In this document: piece after piece, positions 1 to 5,353 of the stretch
Layout of the letters: every line of letters begins with the position of its first letter
Position numbering within the stretch: the first letter of the stretch is position 1
DNA from: Candidatus Magasanikbacteria bacterium RIFCSPLOWO2_02_FULL_44_11
GTDB lineage: Bacteria > Patescibacteriota > Patescibacteriia > Magasanikbacterales > GWA2-37-8
Assembly (NCBI GenBank): GCA_001783035.1
Contig: MFQK01000041.1
Location: forward strand, 1 to 15,064
Direction of reading: 5' to 3'
Length of the DNA stretch: 15,064 nucleotides
Position numbers and translations under genes: made by a program
The notes under the pieces: model-generated
The model's database searches: none
The model's input: only the letters and a program-made list of their open reading frames with translations
What the model was told of the DNA's origin: nothing

Positions 1-92
1 CTTCCGGTTTCTCCCTTCCCCGTTCGACTCCCAGACAGAATAAATACTTCCGGTTTCTCCCTTCCCCGTTCGACTCCCAGACAGAATAAATA
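1..92. repeat. 46-bp tandem direct repeat, two copies (possibly more upstream)
   Basis: Bases 1-46 are repeated exactly as 47-92. The unit starts with a pyrimidine-rich stretch, contains GTTCGACTCC, and ends in an A/T-rich tail (AATAAATA). The 10-mer GTTCGACTCC is identical to the T-arm/T-loop segment of the nearby tRNA-Arg but lies on the opposite strand, so the unit could derive from the 3' part of a plus-strand tRNA upstream of the window. The flanking bases do not form a proper T-stem, so it is not a functional tRNA. The first copy begins exactly at the window edge, so copy number cannot be judged here. Confidence 0.85.
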
Positions 93-94
93 AA

Positions 95-127
95 TACAAA
101 ACGGTAGCTATTGGCTACCGTTTTGTA
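95..127. terminator. Bidirectional hairpin terminator behind tRNA-Arg
   Basis: A perfect 14-bp inverted repeat (95-108 against 114-127) with a 5-nt loop has an A-run in its left arm and a T-run in its right arm. On the minus strand it begins 5 nt past the 3' end of tRNA-Arg and should end that transcript. On the plus strand it could end a transcript coming from the repeat region. The T-tracts are inside the stem rather than after it, as is common in two-way terminators. Confidence 0.75.
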
Positions 128-131
128 GTTG

Positions 132-203
132 TGCACCCGCTAGGAGTCGAACCTAGATTTTCGGCTTCGCAGGCCAATGTCCTATCCATTGAACGACGGG
201 TGC
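132..203 (-). tRNA. tRNA-Arg, anticodon GCG
   Basis: The minus strand folds as a full cloverleaf: acceptor GCACCCG/CGGGTGC, D-loop with A20-type sequence, anticodon stem TTGGC/GCCGA around loop CTGCGAA, and T-loop TTCGACT. The anticodon GCG reads CGC and, by wobble, CGU. Most bacteria use an ACG anticodon edited to inosine for this box, so G34 is unusual. The discriminator is A (132) and the next bases are CAA, so CCA is not encoded and must be added by a nucleotidyltransferase. A perfect consensus promoter lies upstream at 234-262, and a hairpin terminator (95-127) follows. This is therefore a single-gene transcription unit. Confidence 0.95.
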
Positions 204-233
204 GTATAATTAACAGTGAAGTTAACACGCGCA

Positions 234-262
234 ATTATAACCCAAAAAAAGAGGCCTGTCAA
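234..262 (-). promoter_or_regulatory. Consensus sigma70-type promoter for tRNA-Arg, embedded in a terminator
   Basis: Reading the minus strand, TTGACA (262-257), a 17-bp spacer and TATAAT (239-234) match the consensus at all 12 positions. The predicted start is near 227, about 24 nt before the tRNA 5' end. The -35 box covers the loop and upper stem of the terminator of the preceding membrane protein gene, and the T-tract of that terminator lies in the spacer. Confidence 0.85.
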
Positions 263-275
263 CGAGATAGGCCTC
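244..275 (-). terminator. Rho-independent terminator of the two-TM membrane protein gene
   Basis: On the minus strand, GAGGCCT and AGGCCTC (275-269 and 257-251) form a 7-bp GC-rich stem. It can be extended by two or three inner pairs across one mismatch and is followed by seven T (250-244). It starts 10 nt past the CDS stop codon. Its 3' half overlaps the tRNA-Arg promoter. Confidence 0.85.
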
Positions 276-284
276 ATTATACCA

Positions 285-788
285 CTAGATTTTGAACACA
301 CGGGCCAGCCGATCACTAAGTGGTTCTTCTTCTTGAGTCAAATCTTCCGCAAGATACCGATTCAAATAATCGCGCACGGGACGGGGGTCGTAATTCATCA
401 GCGGCACCTGCAAACGATGCTTCACAATATTACTCAAGGTAAAATACAAGTTCTTTACGTCCGGCGGATTGTAAATAATCCAAAAATTAGATAATTCGCT
501 GTAACGATAAAACTTTTTACCCAGAATTATTCCGGTCTCGGTTATGGCGAAATATACTTTGAGAGGGGTGTGCATATCGTGTAGGTACACGATAATACCC
601 ATGATAACGATGATTAGCACGAACAAATAATTTTGGGTAAACAAGGCGTAAGCAAACAAGGCCGCAAAAACAAGCATAGCGACCAAGTACCAGCGCCGGC
701 TGTGGTCGTACTGTTCGTATTCTTCGAGCCACCATTCATAAATTATCTGGCCGATGGCTACATTTTCTTTGAGTAAATCCTTGGGCAT
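285..788 (-). CDS. Conserved two-TM membrane protein of CPR type, function unknown
   Basis: The 167-residue protein has a short charged N-terminus, WYxWW-like aromatic residues near 17-34, and two hydrophobic segments at about 33-50 and 54-70 separated by only three residues, i.e. a membrane hairpin. A soluble C-terminal part of about 95 residues follows, with a GIILGKKFYRYSELSNFWI segment (86-104) and an acidic tail. I recognise this layout (hairpin, then a PH-like strand-rich segment ending in PLSDRL) as a protein frequent in Patescibacteria genomes. The family has no known function, and the assignment is from memory of the pattern. The ATG lies 24 nt behind the CCA end of tRNA-Val with no promoter visible in the gap, so it is probably cotranscribed with that tRNA. 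No Shine-Dalgarno motif is seen. A strong terminator follows. Confidence 0.85.
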   Translation of the reverse strand: MPKDLLKENVAIGQIIYEWWLEEYEQYDHSRRWYLVAMLVFAALFAYALFTQNYLFVLIIVIMGIIVYLHDMHTPLKVYFAITETGIILGKKFYRYSELSNFWIIYNPPDVKNLYFTLSNIVKHRLQVPLMNYDPRPVRDYLNRYLAEDLTQEEEPLSDRLARVFKI

Positions 789-812
789 ATATTAAATCGG
801 AAATGAATGCCT

Positions 813-889
813 TGGTGGACGATGCGGGACTTGAACCTGCGACCCCTGCAATGTGAATGCAGTGCTCTAACCAGCTGAGCTAATCGTCC
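813..889 (-). tRNA. tRNA-Val, anticodon CAC, CCA encoded
   Basis: The minus strand gives a standard cloverleaf: acceptor GGACGAT/ATCGTCC, D-arm GCTCAGCTGGTTAGAGC, anticodon stem CTGCA/TGCAG around TTCACAT, and T-loop TTCAAGT. The anticodon CAC reads GUG. Discriminator A (816) is followed by an encoded CCA (815-813), unlike the other two tRNAs of the window. A promoter lies at 915-942, and the 167-aa membrane protein gene starts 24 nt downstream on the same strand. Confidence 0.96.
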
Positions 890-914
890 TTTTCAACACG
901 GGTCGTCGATGGAT

Positions 915-942
915 ATCATACCATAACTAAATAAAAAAACAA
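915..942 (-). promoter_or_regulatory. Promoter for tRNA-Val and the downstream membrane protein gene
   Basis: On the minus strand, TTGTTT (942-937), a 16-bp spacer and TATGAT (920-915) resemble sigma70 elements. The predicted start is near 908, about 19 nt before the mature tRNA 5' end. It stands back to back with the LCP gene promoter, only 2 bp separating their -35 boxes. Confidence 0.6.
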
Positions 943-944
943 GG

Positions 945-973
945 TTGAAATAAAGCGAAAGCTCTGCTATAAT
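945..973 (+). promoter_or_regulatory. Strong promoter giving a leaderless LCP mRNA
   Basis: TTGAAA (945-950), a 17-bp spacer and TATAAT (968-973), preceded by an extended -10 TG at 965-966, form a near-perfect sigma70 promoter. Seven bases separate the -10 box from the ATG at 981, so transcription should start at or within a base or two of that ATG. This also rules out the in-frame ATG at 972, which overlaps the -10 box. Confidence 0.8.
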
Positions 974-980
974 GAGCCGT

Positions 981-2432
981 ATGCAGGAATCTTTTGACCA
1001 ACAGTCGGTTGATTTACTCAACACCGAGAAAACCAAGAAACGACGGAATAAAATAATTGCCATCAGTGTTATCGCTGGTCTTTTTTTATTAACACTTTTT
1101 TTTGTAAATAAAATATCACCGAAAAGATATGATGTCACCTTGCAACCAAAGACCGGTATTTTCCAAACTGTCAAAAAAATAATCTTCAAAGAAGAAACCG
1201 TCCTGGAAGGCCAAAGCGACGACCGCATCAATATCCTGCTTTTAGGAATGGGTGGAGCCGGCCATGACGGCCCCTATCTGACCGACACAAACATCATCTT
1301 GAGCATCAAACCTTCAACCAACGAGGTGGCGATGATTTCCATTCCACGCGATTTGGGTGTGACCATCGACAAAAACGTGAGAAAAATAAATTTTGCCTAT
1401 GCCTATGGCGAAGCAGTCCAACCGGGAAATGGCGGCAACTATTCCCGTCAAATTTTTTCCGAAACATTTGGAATTTCAATACCTTATTTTGTTCGCGTCG
1501 ATTTTAGGGCATTCAAGGACCTTATTGACCAGGTGGGCGGAATAACCATAGACGTGCCGCGTACTTTTACTGATACGGCCTTCCCCGGGCCAAACTTCGG
1601 TTACCGAACAATACATTTTAATTCCGGCCCGGAAACAATGAACGGTGAACGTGCTCTGGATTTCGCCCGTTCTCGCCATGGAAATAATGGCGAGGGATCC
1701 GATTTTGCCCGTTCGCAAAGGCAACAGCTAATGCTTGCCGCCCTAAGGGATAAAATGCTTTCCATTGGCACGTACGGTAACCCACGCTTAGTTCAACAGA
1801 TACTAGGATCTCTTTCTGAACACATCTCAACCAATCTAAATCTTGCCCAATTAATGTATTTGGGAAATTTAGCCAAAGAAGTGAGTGTTTCCAAAAATTT
1901 AACACTCGATAATGCCCCCGGCGGCTTCCTGGTTAGCACAACCGGTGATACCGGCGCCTTTTTACTATTCCCGCGAACCGGTGACTATAATGATATTAAG
2001 ATGGCTGTCCGCGATGTCTTTTTGTCGGCTATAGCATCTTCAACACCGCTCGCTGACATACCGCCAATAACCACTCCCACAACATCGATTAAAATTGCCA
2101 ATTTAAGAATCGAGATCCAAAATGGAACGTGGCGGGCCGGTCTGGCCGCACGCTACAAAGAGCGTTTGACAGAGAAAGGATACAACATCATTACAGTCGG
2201 CAATAGTCTGAAAAAGCCCATTGACAAAACGGCTATTTACGTGTTAAATAGCTCTTCCCCCTTAGAGGTTGCCAAAGCCTTGTCAATCGAGCTGAAAGCG
2301 CCACTTTTGACGATCATTCCGGATTGGCTCATGGGCAGCTATAATAACCCCGATACCAGCGAAGATGAATCCGGCATGAAATTTAATCAAGACGCACAAG
2401 TACTTGTCATACTTGGAAATGATACCCCCTAA
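981..2432 (+). CDS. LytR-CpsA-Psr (LCP) family protein with C-terminal LytR_C domain
   Basis: LCP enzymes transfer lipid-linked glycopolymers onto peptidoglycan at the outer face of the membrane. From ATG 981 the protein has 483 residues: a charged cytoplasmic tail, one TM segment (25-43), then the LCP domain (about 82-260) with INILLLGMGG, the LTDTNIILS and ISIPRDLGV core motifs, VGGITIDVP, and GERALDFARSRHG with its catalytic-type arginines. Residues about 365-480 match a LytR_C domain (IEIQNGT, then YVLNSSSPLEVAKAL and a final VLVILGND). The ORF could be opened three codons earlier at 972, but that ATG sits inside the -10 box, so 981 is chosen. There is no Shine-Dalgarno motif, and the mRNA is predicted to be leaderless. 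der starts 3 nt after the stop, so the two are cotranscribed. The exact polymer substrate cannot be told from sequence. Confidence 0.93.
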   Translation: MQESFDQQSVDLLNTEKTKKRRNKIIAISVIAGLFLLTLFFVNKISPKRYDVTLQPKTGIFQTVKKIIFKEETVLEGQSDDRINILLLGMGGAGHDGPYLTDTNIILSIKPSTNEVAMISIPRDLGVTIDKNVRKINFAYAYGEAVQPGNGGNYSRQIFSETFGISIPYFVRVDFRAFKDLIDQVGGITIDVPRTFTDTAFPGPNFGYRTIHFNSGPETMNGERALDFARSRHGNNGEGSDFARSQRQQLMLAALRDKMLSIGTYGNPRLVQQILGSLSEHISTNLNLAQLMYLGNLAKEVSVSKNLTLDNAPGGFLVSTTGDTGAFLLFPRTGDYNDIKMAVRDVFLSAIASSTPLADIPPITTPTTSIKIANLRIEIQNGTWRAGLAARYKERLTEKGYNIITVGNSLKKPIDKTAIYVLNSSSPLEVAKALSIELKAPLLTIIPDWLMGSYNNPDTSEDESGMKFNQDAQVLVILGNDTP

Positions 2433-2435
2433 CCT

Positions 2436-3833
2436 ATGGCTACCCCAGCATCGATTTTAGACCAAAATTTACCAACCCTTGCTCTGGTCGGCCGAGTTAA
2501 CGTAGGAAAATCAGCTCTATTTAATAAAATTATTGAGCAAAATTTGGCAATTGTTTCGACTATCCCCGGCACCACCCGCACACGCAACGTCGCGACGGCG
2601 ACCTGGCGAGGCAAAAACTTTCGCCTTATTGATACGGGTGGTTTAACTTTTTCAGACGACGTGCCCCTTGAAGAGGACATCATCAAGCAAACCGAGTTGG
2701 CCCTGAAAGAAGCTGATGTAATCGCCTTTGTGGTTGATTTACAAAGCGGTTTATTACCCCAGGAAAGGAAATTGGCCTCATTGCTAAGAAAAAAATTACA
2801 AAATAAACCGATTATTTTGGTGGCCAACAAAGCGGACTCCATAGCGATGTATTCTGAAATCCATAATCAGGAATGGTTGCAGCTTGGATTCGGCACGCCG
2901 ATTCCGGTTTCGGCGATAAACGGGTCAAACGTCGGAGATTTGCTGGATATTGTTTTCAAATATTTGAATAAATCAAAACGGCGTCCTAAAATTATTAAGG
3001 CTGAAGAAAAACCGGTTATTAAGGTCGCCATCATGGGTAAGCCCAATGTCGGGAAATCATCTTTGTTTAATAAACTTATCGGTGAGGAGCGCGTCATCGT
3101 CAACGAAATGCCACACACCACGCGCGAACCGCACGATACCTTGGTCGAAATTGACGGCCAGCAAATTATATTTGTTGACACGGCCGGTATTCGCCGCAAA
3201 ACAAAAGTTTCCGGTGAATTGGAAAAACTCGGTATCAGCAAAAGTATTGCCATGGTGAATAAATCTGATATTGTTTTGTTGGTGTTAGATGCCACCGAAT
3301 CCATTTCCGACCAAGACCAGCAATTGGCCGGCTTACTGCGCGAACATACCCGCAGCGTCATCATCGTGGTCAACAAATGGGATCGAGCAGACGATAATAG
3401 CGATGAATTTAGAAATAATGTCAAAAAAGATGTTTATGCATCTTTTCCACACCTCGATTTCGCTCCGGTGGTGTTTGTAAGCGCAAAAACAGAATACCGC
3501 GTTCATCAAATTTACCCACTGATCAAACAAGCTTGGGAAGGGCGAAATATTGTCGTTGATGAGACTGTCCTCAAAGACTTCCTAAAACGCGTCGTTAAAA
3601 AGAAATTACCGGTCCGAGGAAAAGGCGTACGTCATCCTCGCGTCGTAGCGATCCACCAGCTCGGCTATAACCCCCCGATGTTCGAGCTGATCATCAAATC
3701 AAATACTTCGCTCCACATGTCTTATGTCAACTACATTTCCCACCGCCTGCGCGCCGAGTTTGGTTTTTTTGCGGCGCCGATAGTCATGAAATTAAGCAAG
3801 CTTAAACACCATACCTATACTCCTCAACAATAA
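2436..3833 (+). CDS. der: GTPase Der (EngA), tandem G domains
   Basis: Der is a double-GTPase that assists late assembly of the 50S ribosomal subunit. The 465 residues show G domain 1 with P-loop GRVNVGKS (19-26), PGTTRTR, DTGG and NKAD. G domain 2 follows with GKPNVGKS (201-208), DTAGIRRKTK and NKWD, and then a C-terminal KH-like domain (about 370-455, with VRHPRVVAIHQLG). Length is normal for the family. Two deviations stand out: V instead of the usual P in the first P-loop, and PHTTRE (226-231) in switch I of domain 2, where most bacteria have PGTTRD. The start ATG follows the LCP stop by 3 nt, and no ribosome binding site is visible. pth follows after 24 nt. Confidence 0.98.
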   Translation: MATPASILDQNLPTLALVGRVNVGKSALFNKIIEQNLAIVSTIPGTTRTRNVATATWRGKNFRLIDTGGLTFSDDVPLEEDIIKQTELALKEADVIAFVVDLQSGLLPQERKLASLLRKKLQNKPIILVANKADSIAMYSEIHNQEWLQLGFGTPIPVSAINGSNVGDLLDIVFKYLNKSKRRPKIIKAEEKPVIKVAIMGKPNVGKSSLFNKLIGEERVIVNEMPHTTREPHDTLVEIDGQQIIFVDTAGIRRKTKVSGELEKLGISKSIAMVNKSDIVLLVLDATESISDQDQQLAGLLREHTRSVIIVVNKWDRADDNSDEFRNNVKKDVYASFPHLDFAPVVFVSAKTEYRVHQIYPLIKQAWEGRNIVVDETVLKDFLKRVVKKKLPVRGKGVRHPRVVAIHQLGYNPPMFELIIKSNTSLHMSYVNYISHRLRAEFGFFAAPIVMKLSKLKHHTYTPQQ

Positions 3834-3857
3834 TATACCAAAGATTAAGTCACACTT

Positions 3858-4391
3858 ATGAAGCTTATTGTCGGCCTGGGGAATCCGGGAAAAAATTATC
3901 GTCTAACACGTCATAATGCTGGGTTCATTGTCGTCGATAAAGTTCAAGCCGCTTTAGATCTGCCTGAATTTACTCTTGATAAACACAGCAACGCCGAAGT
4001 TAGTAAAGGCATCGTTAATAAAAAAAGAGTGCTTTTGGCCAAGCCGCAAACGTTTATGAACAACTCCGGGCAGGCAGTACGCGCGCTGCTTGATTTTTAT
4101 AAACTTAAACCAAAAGATTTAGTGGTCGTCCATGACGATAAAGATGTTGCCATTGGTAATTTCAAAGTCCAGACTAACCGTGGCGCCGCCGGACATAATG
4201 GCATCAAATCACTATTCGAACATCTGGGCACTCAAGATTTTCTACGTCTTCGCGTTGGCGTAGCGCCCAAAGACAAACAAATCAGCGATACGGCAGATTT
4301 CGTATTGAGTCGTTTCTCGAAAGAAGAACAGCGAGAAATTACAGATGTCGCCGTGAACATCATCACACATTTGCAACAGATCGTCGGTTAA
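3858..4391 (+). CDS. pth: Peptidyl-tRNA hydrolase
   Basis: Pth frees tRNA from peptidyl-tRNAs that drop off the ribosome, by cleaving the ester bond between peptide and tRNA. The 177 residues open with the family signature GLGNPGKNYRLTRHNAGF. Visible active-site residues are N9, H19 (catalytic base), N68 in FMNN, D93 in VVHDDKD, and N114 in GAAGHNG. Length is slightly shorter than the usual 185-195. It lies 24 nt behind der without an obvious promoter and probably belongs to the LCP-der-pth operon. No Shine-Dalgarno motif precedes the ATG. Confidence 0.98.
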   Translation: MKLIVGLGNPGKNYRLTRHNAGFIVVDKVQAALDLPEFTLDKHSNAEVSKGIVNKKRVLLAKPQTFMNNSGQAVRALLDFYKLKPKDLVVVHDDKDVAIGNFKVQTNRGAAGHNGIKSLFEHLGTQDFLRLRVGVAPKDKQISDTADFVLSRFSKEEQREITDVAVNIITHLQQIVG

Positions 4392-4420
4392 TTTAGGAAA
4401 ATTTTATCTCTCTTTGATAT

Positions 4421-4443
4421 AGTACCTTGTTGGTATTTTTTTT
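4421..4443 (+). terminator. Possible weak intrinsic terminator abutting the dprA start
   Basis: AGTACC (4421-4426) pairs with GGTATT (4432-4437) with one G-U pair around a 5-nt loop. The right arm merges into eight T (4436-4443) that touch the dprA ATG. The stem is short and has only two G-C pairs, so termination would be partial at best. It could end the der-pth transcript or act as an attenuator ahead of dprA. Confidence 0.35.
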
Positions 4444-5307
4444 ATGCCTGATATTTATACTATTAATTTGGAATCACCCGCCTATCCACCGCTTTTACGA
4501 GAAATCTCTAACCCGCCGTCGTTGCTCTATGTTAGGGGAACTTTACCGGCAAGGTCAACTTGTCTGGCAGTCGTTGGTACGCGGCGCAACACACGTTATG
4601 GTCAACAGGTAACTGCCGAGTTTTCAAACGGTCTGGCTCGAGCGGGCTTATGTATTGTTAGCGGTCTAGCTCTGGGTATCGATGGTCTGGCACACGAAGC
4701 CGCCCTCACAGCAAAAGGCCAAACCATCGCCGTGCTGGGATCTGGCATAGACGATAACCATATTTACCCAGCTACTCATCGTTCATTGGCTAAACGTATT
4801 ATTGCTGCCGGAGGGGCGATTATTTCCGAGTACCCTCCGGGCTTTGTACCGTCTCGCTATTCTTTCCCGGCTCGAAATCGCATAATTGCCGGCTTGTCGA
4901 TTGGCACCTTGGTTACCGAGGCTCCTCGTAAGTCCGGCGCTCTTATTACGGCATATCACGCCTTGGATTTTAACCGTGAGGTGTTTGCCGTTCCACACGC
5001 CATTACCTCGCTTGTTGGCTATGGTTGCAATAGCCTGATTGCGCGTGGAGCGATGCTGGTCACATCGCCGGTCGACATACTTCATGCCATTGGAATCAAA
5101 CCAAAAGAAGACCCTCTTTTGGCAACCCAGCTTACTAAAATAGAGGCGGCTATCTATAACCAGCTTACAAGAGAGCCCAAGCATGTCGACGCTCTTATCG
5201 AGGCCACAACATTAGACGGCCAAATGGTCGCCGGCACCCTGACGGTTTTGGAGTTACAAGGTCTGGTTAAACACCTGGGAGGTCACTTGTATGTCAAGAA
5301 TAATTGA
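4444..5307 (+). CDS. dprA: DNA processing protein DprA
   Basis: DprA binds incoming single-stranded DNA during natural transformation and loads RecA. The 287 residues carry the Rossmann-like core: VVGTRR (43-48), SGLALGIDGLAHEAAL (73-88), VLGSGID (97-103), SEYPPG (128-133), FPARNRIIAGLS (141-152), EA-KSGALITA (159-170) and REVFAVP (178-184). A C-terminal winged-helix-like segment (about 225-285) follows. The N-terminal SAM-like domain of longer homologues is absent, as in many small-genome bacteria. The HAITSLVGYGCNSLI segment replaces the usual PG-I with PH-I. The ATG lies 52 nt behind pth, directly after a T-run, with no Shine-Dalgarno motif. A TGGTAT hexamer seven bases before the ATG is a poor candidate -10 box. 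Its presence suggests DNA uptake capacity, but no other competence gene is in view. Confidence 0.96.
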   Translation: MPDIYTINLESPAYPPLLREISNPPSLLYVRGTLPARSTCLAVVGTRRNTRYGQQVTAEFSNGLARAGLCIVSGLALGIDGLAHEAALTAKGQTIAVLGSGIDDNHIYPATHRSLAKRIIAAGGAIISEYPPGFVPSRYSFPARNRIIAGLSIGTLVTEAPRKSGALITAYHALDFNREVFAVPHAITSLVGYGCNSLIARGAMLVTSPVDILHAIGIKPKEDPLLATQLTKIEAAIYNQLTREPKHVDALIEATTLDGQMVAGTLTVLELQGLVKHLGGHLYVKNN

Positions 5308-5332
5308 CTTTTTCGCTAAAATGCGGTAACCT
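5304..5332 (+). promoter_or_regulatory. Candidate promoter for topA
   Basis: TTGACT (5304-5309), a 17-bp spacer and TAACCT (5327-5332) would start transcription near 5340, about 14 nt before the topA ATG. The -35 box is good and the -10 box is poor. A rival reading uses TATAGC (5341-5346), which stands seven bases before the ATG as in the LCP promoter and would give a leaderless mRNA, but no good -35 box is spaced for it. Confidence 0.4.
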
Positions 5333-5353
5333 TGCTGAATTATAGCTATTCTT

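Noticed and set aside
1..92. CRISPR array at the left edge
   Set aside because: The two copies are adjacent without spacers, so this is a simple tandem duplication.
216..494. Plus-strand ORF of 92 aa over the terminator and the two-TM gene
   Set aside because: It runs through a terminator and a promoter and then antisense to a better-supported gene; the product has no family features.
972..980. Earlier ATG for the LCP protein at 972
   Set aside because: This ATG overlaps the TATAAT -10 box of the gene's own promoter, so it cannot be in the transcript.
2867..3424. Long minus-strand ORF (185 aa) inside der
   Set aside because: It lies fully antisense to the conserved second G domain of Der, has low-complexity Ser/Leu-rich composition, and matches no family. 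It is a mirror ORF of the real gene.
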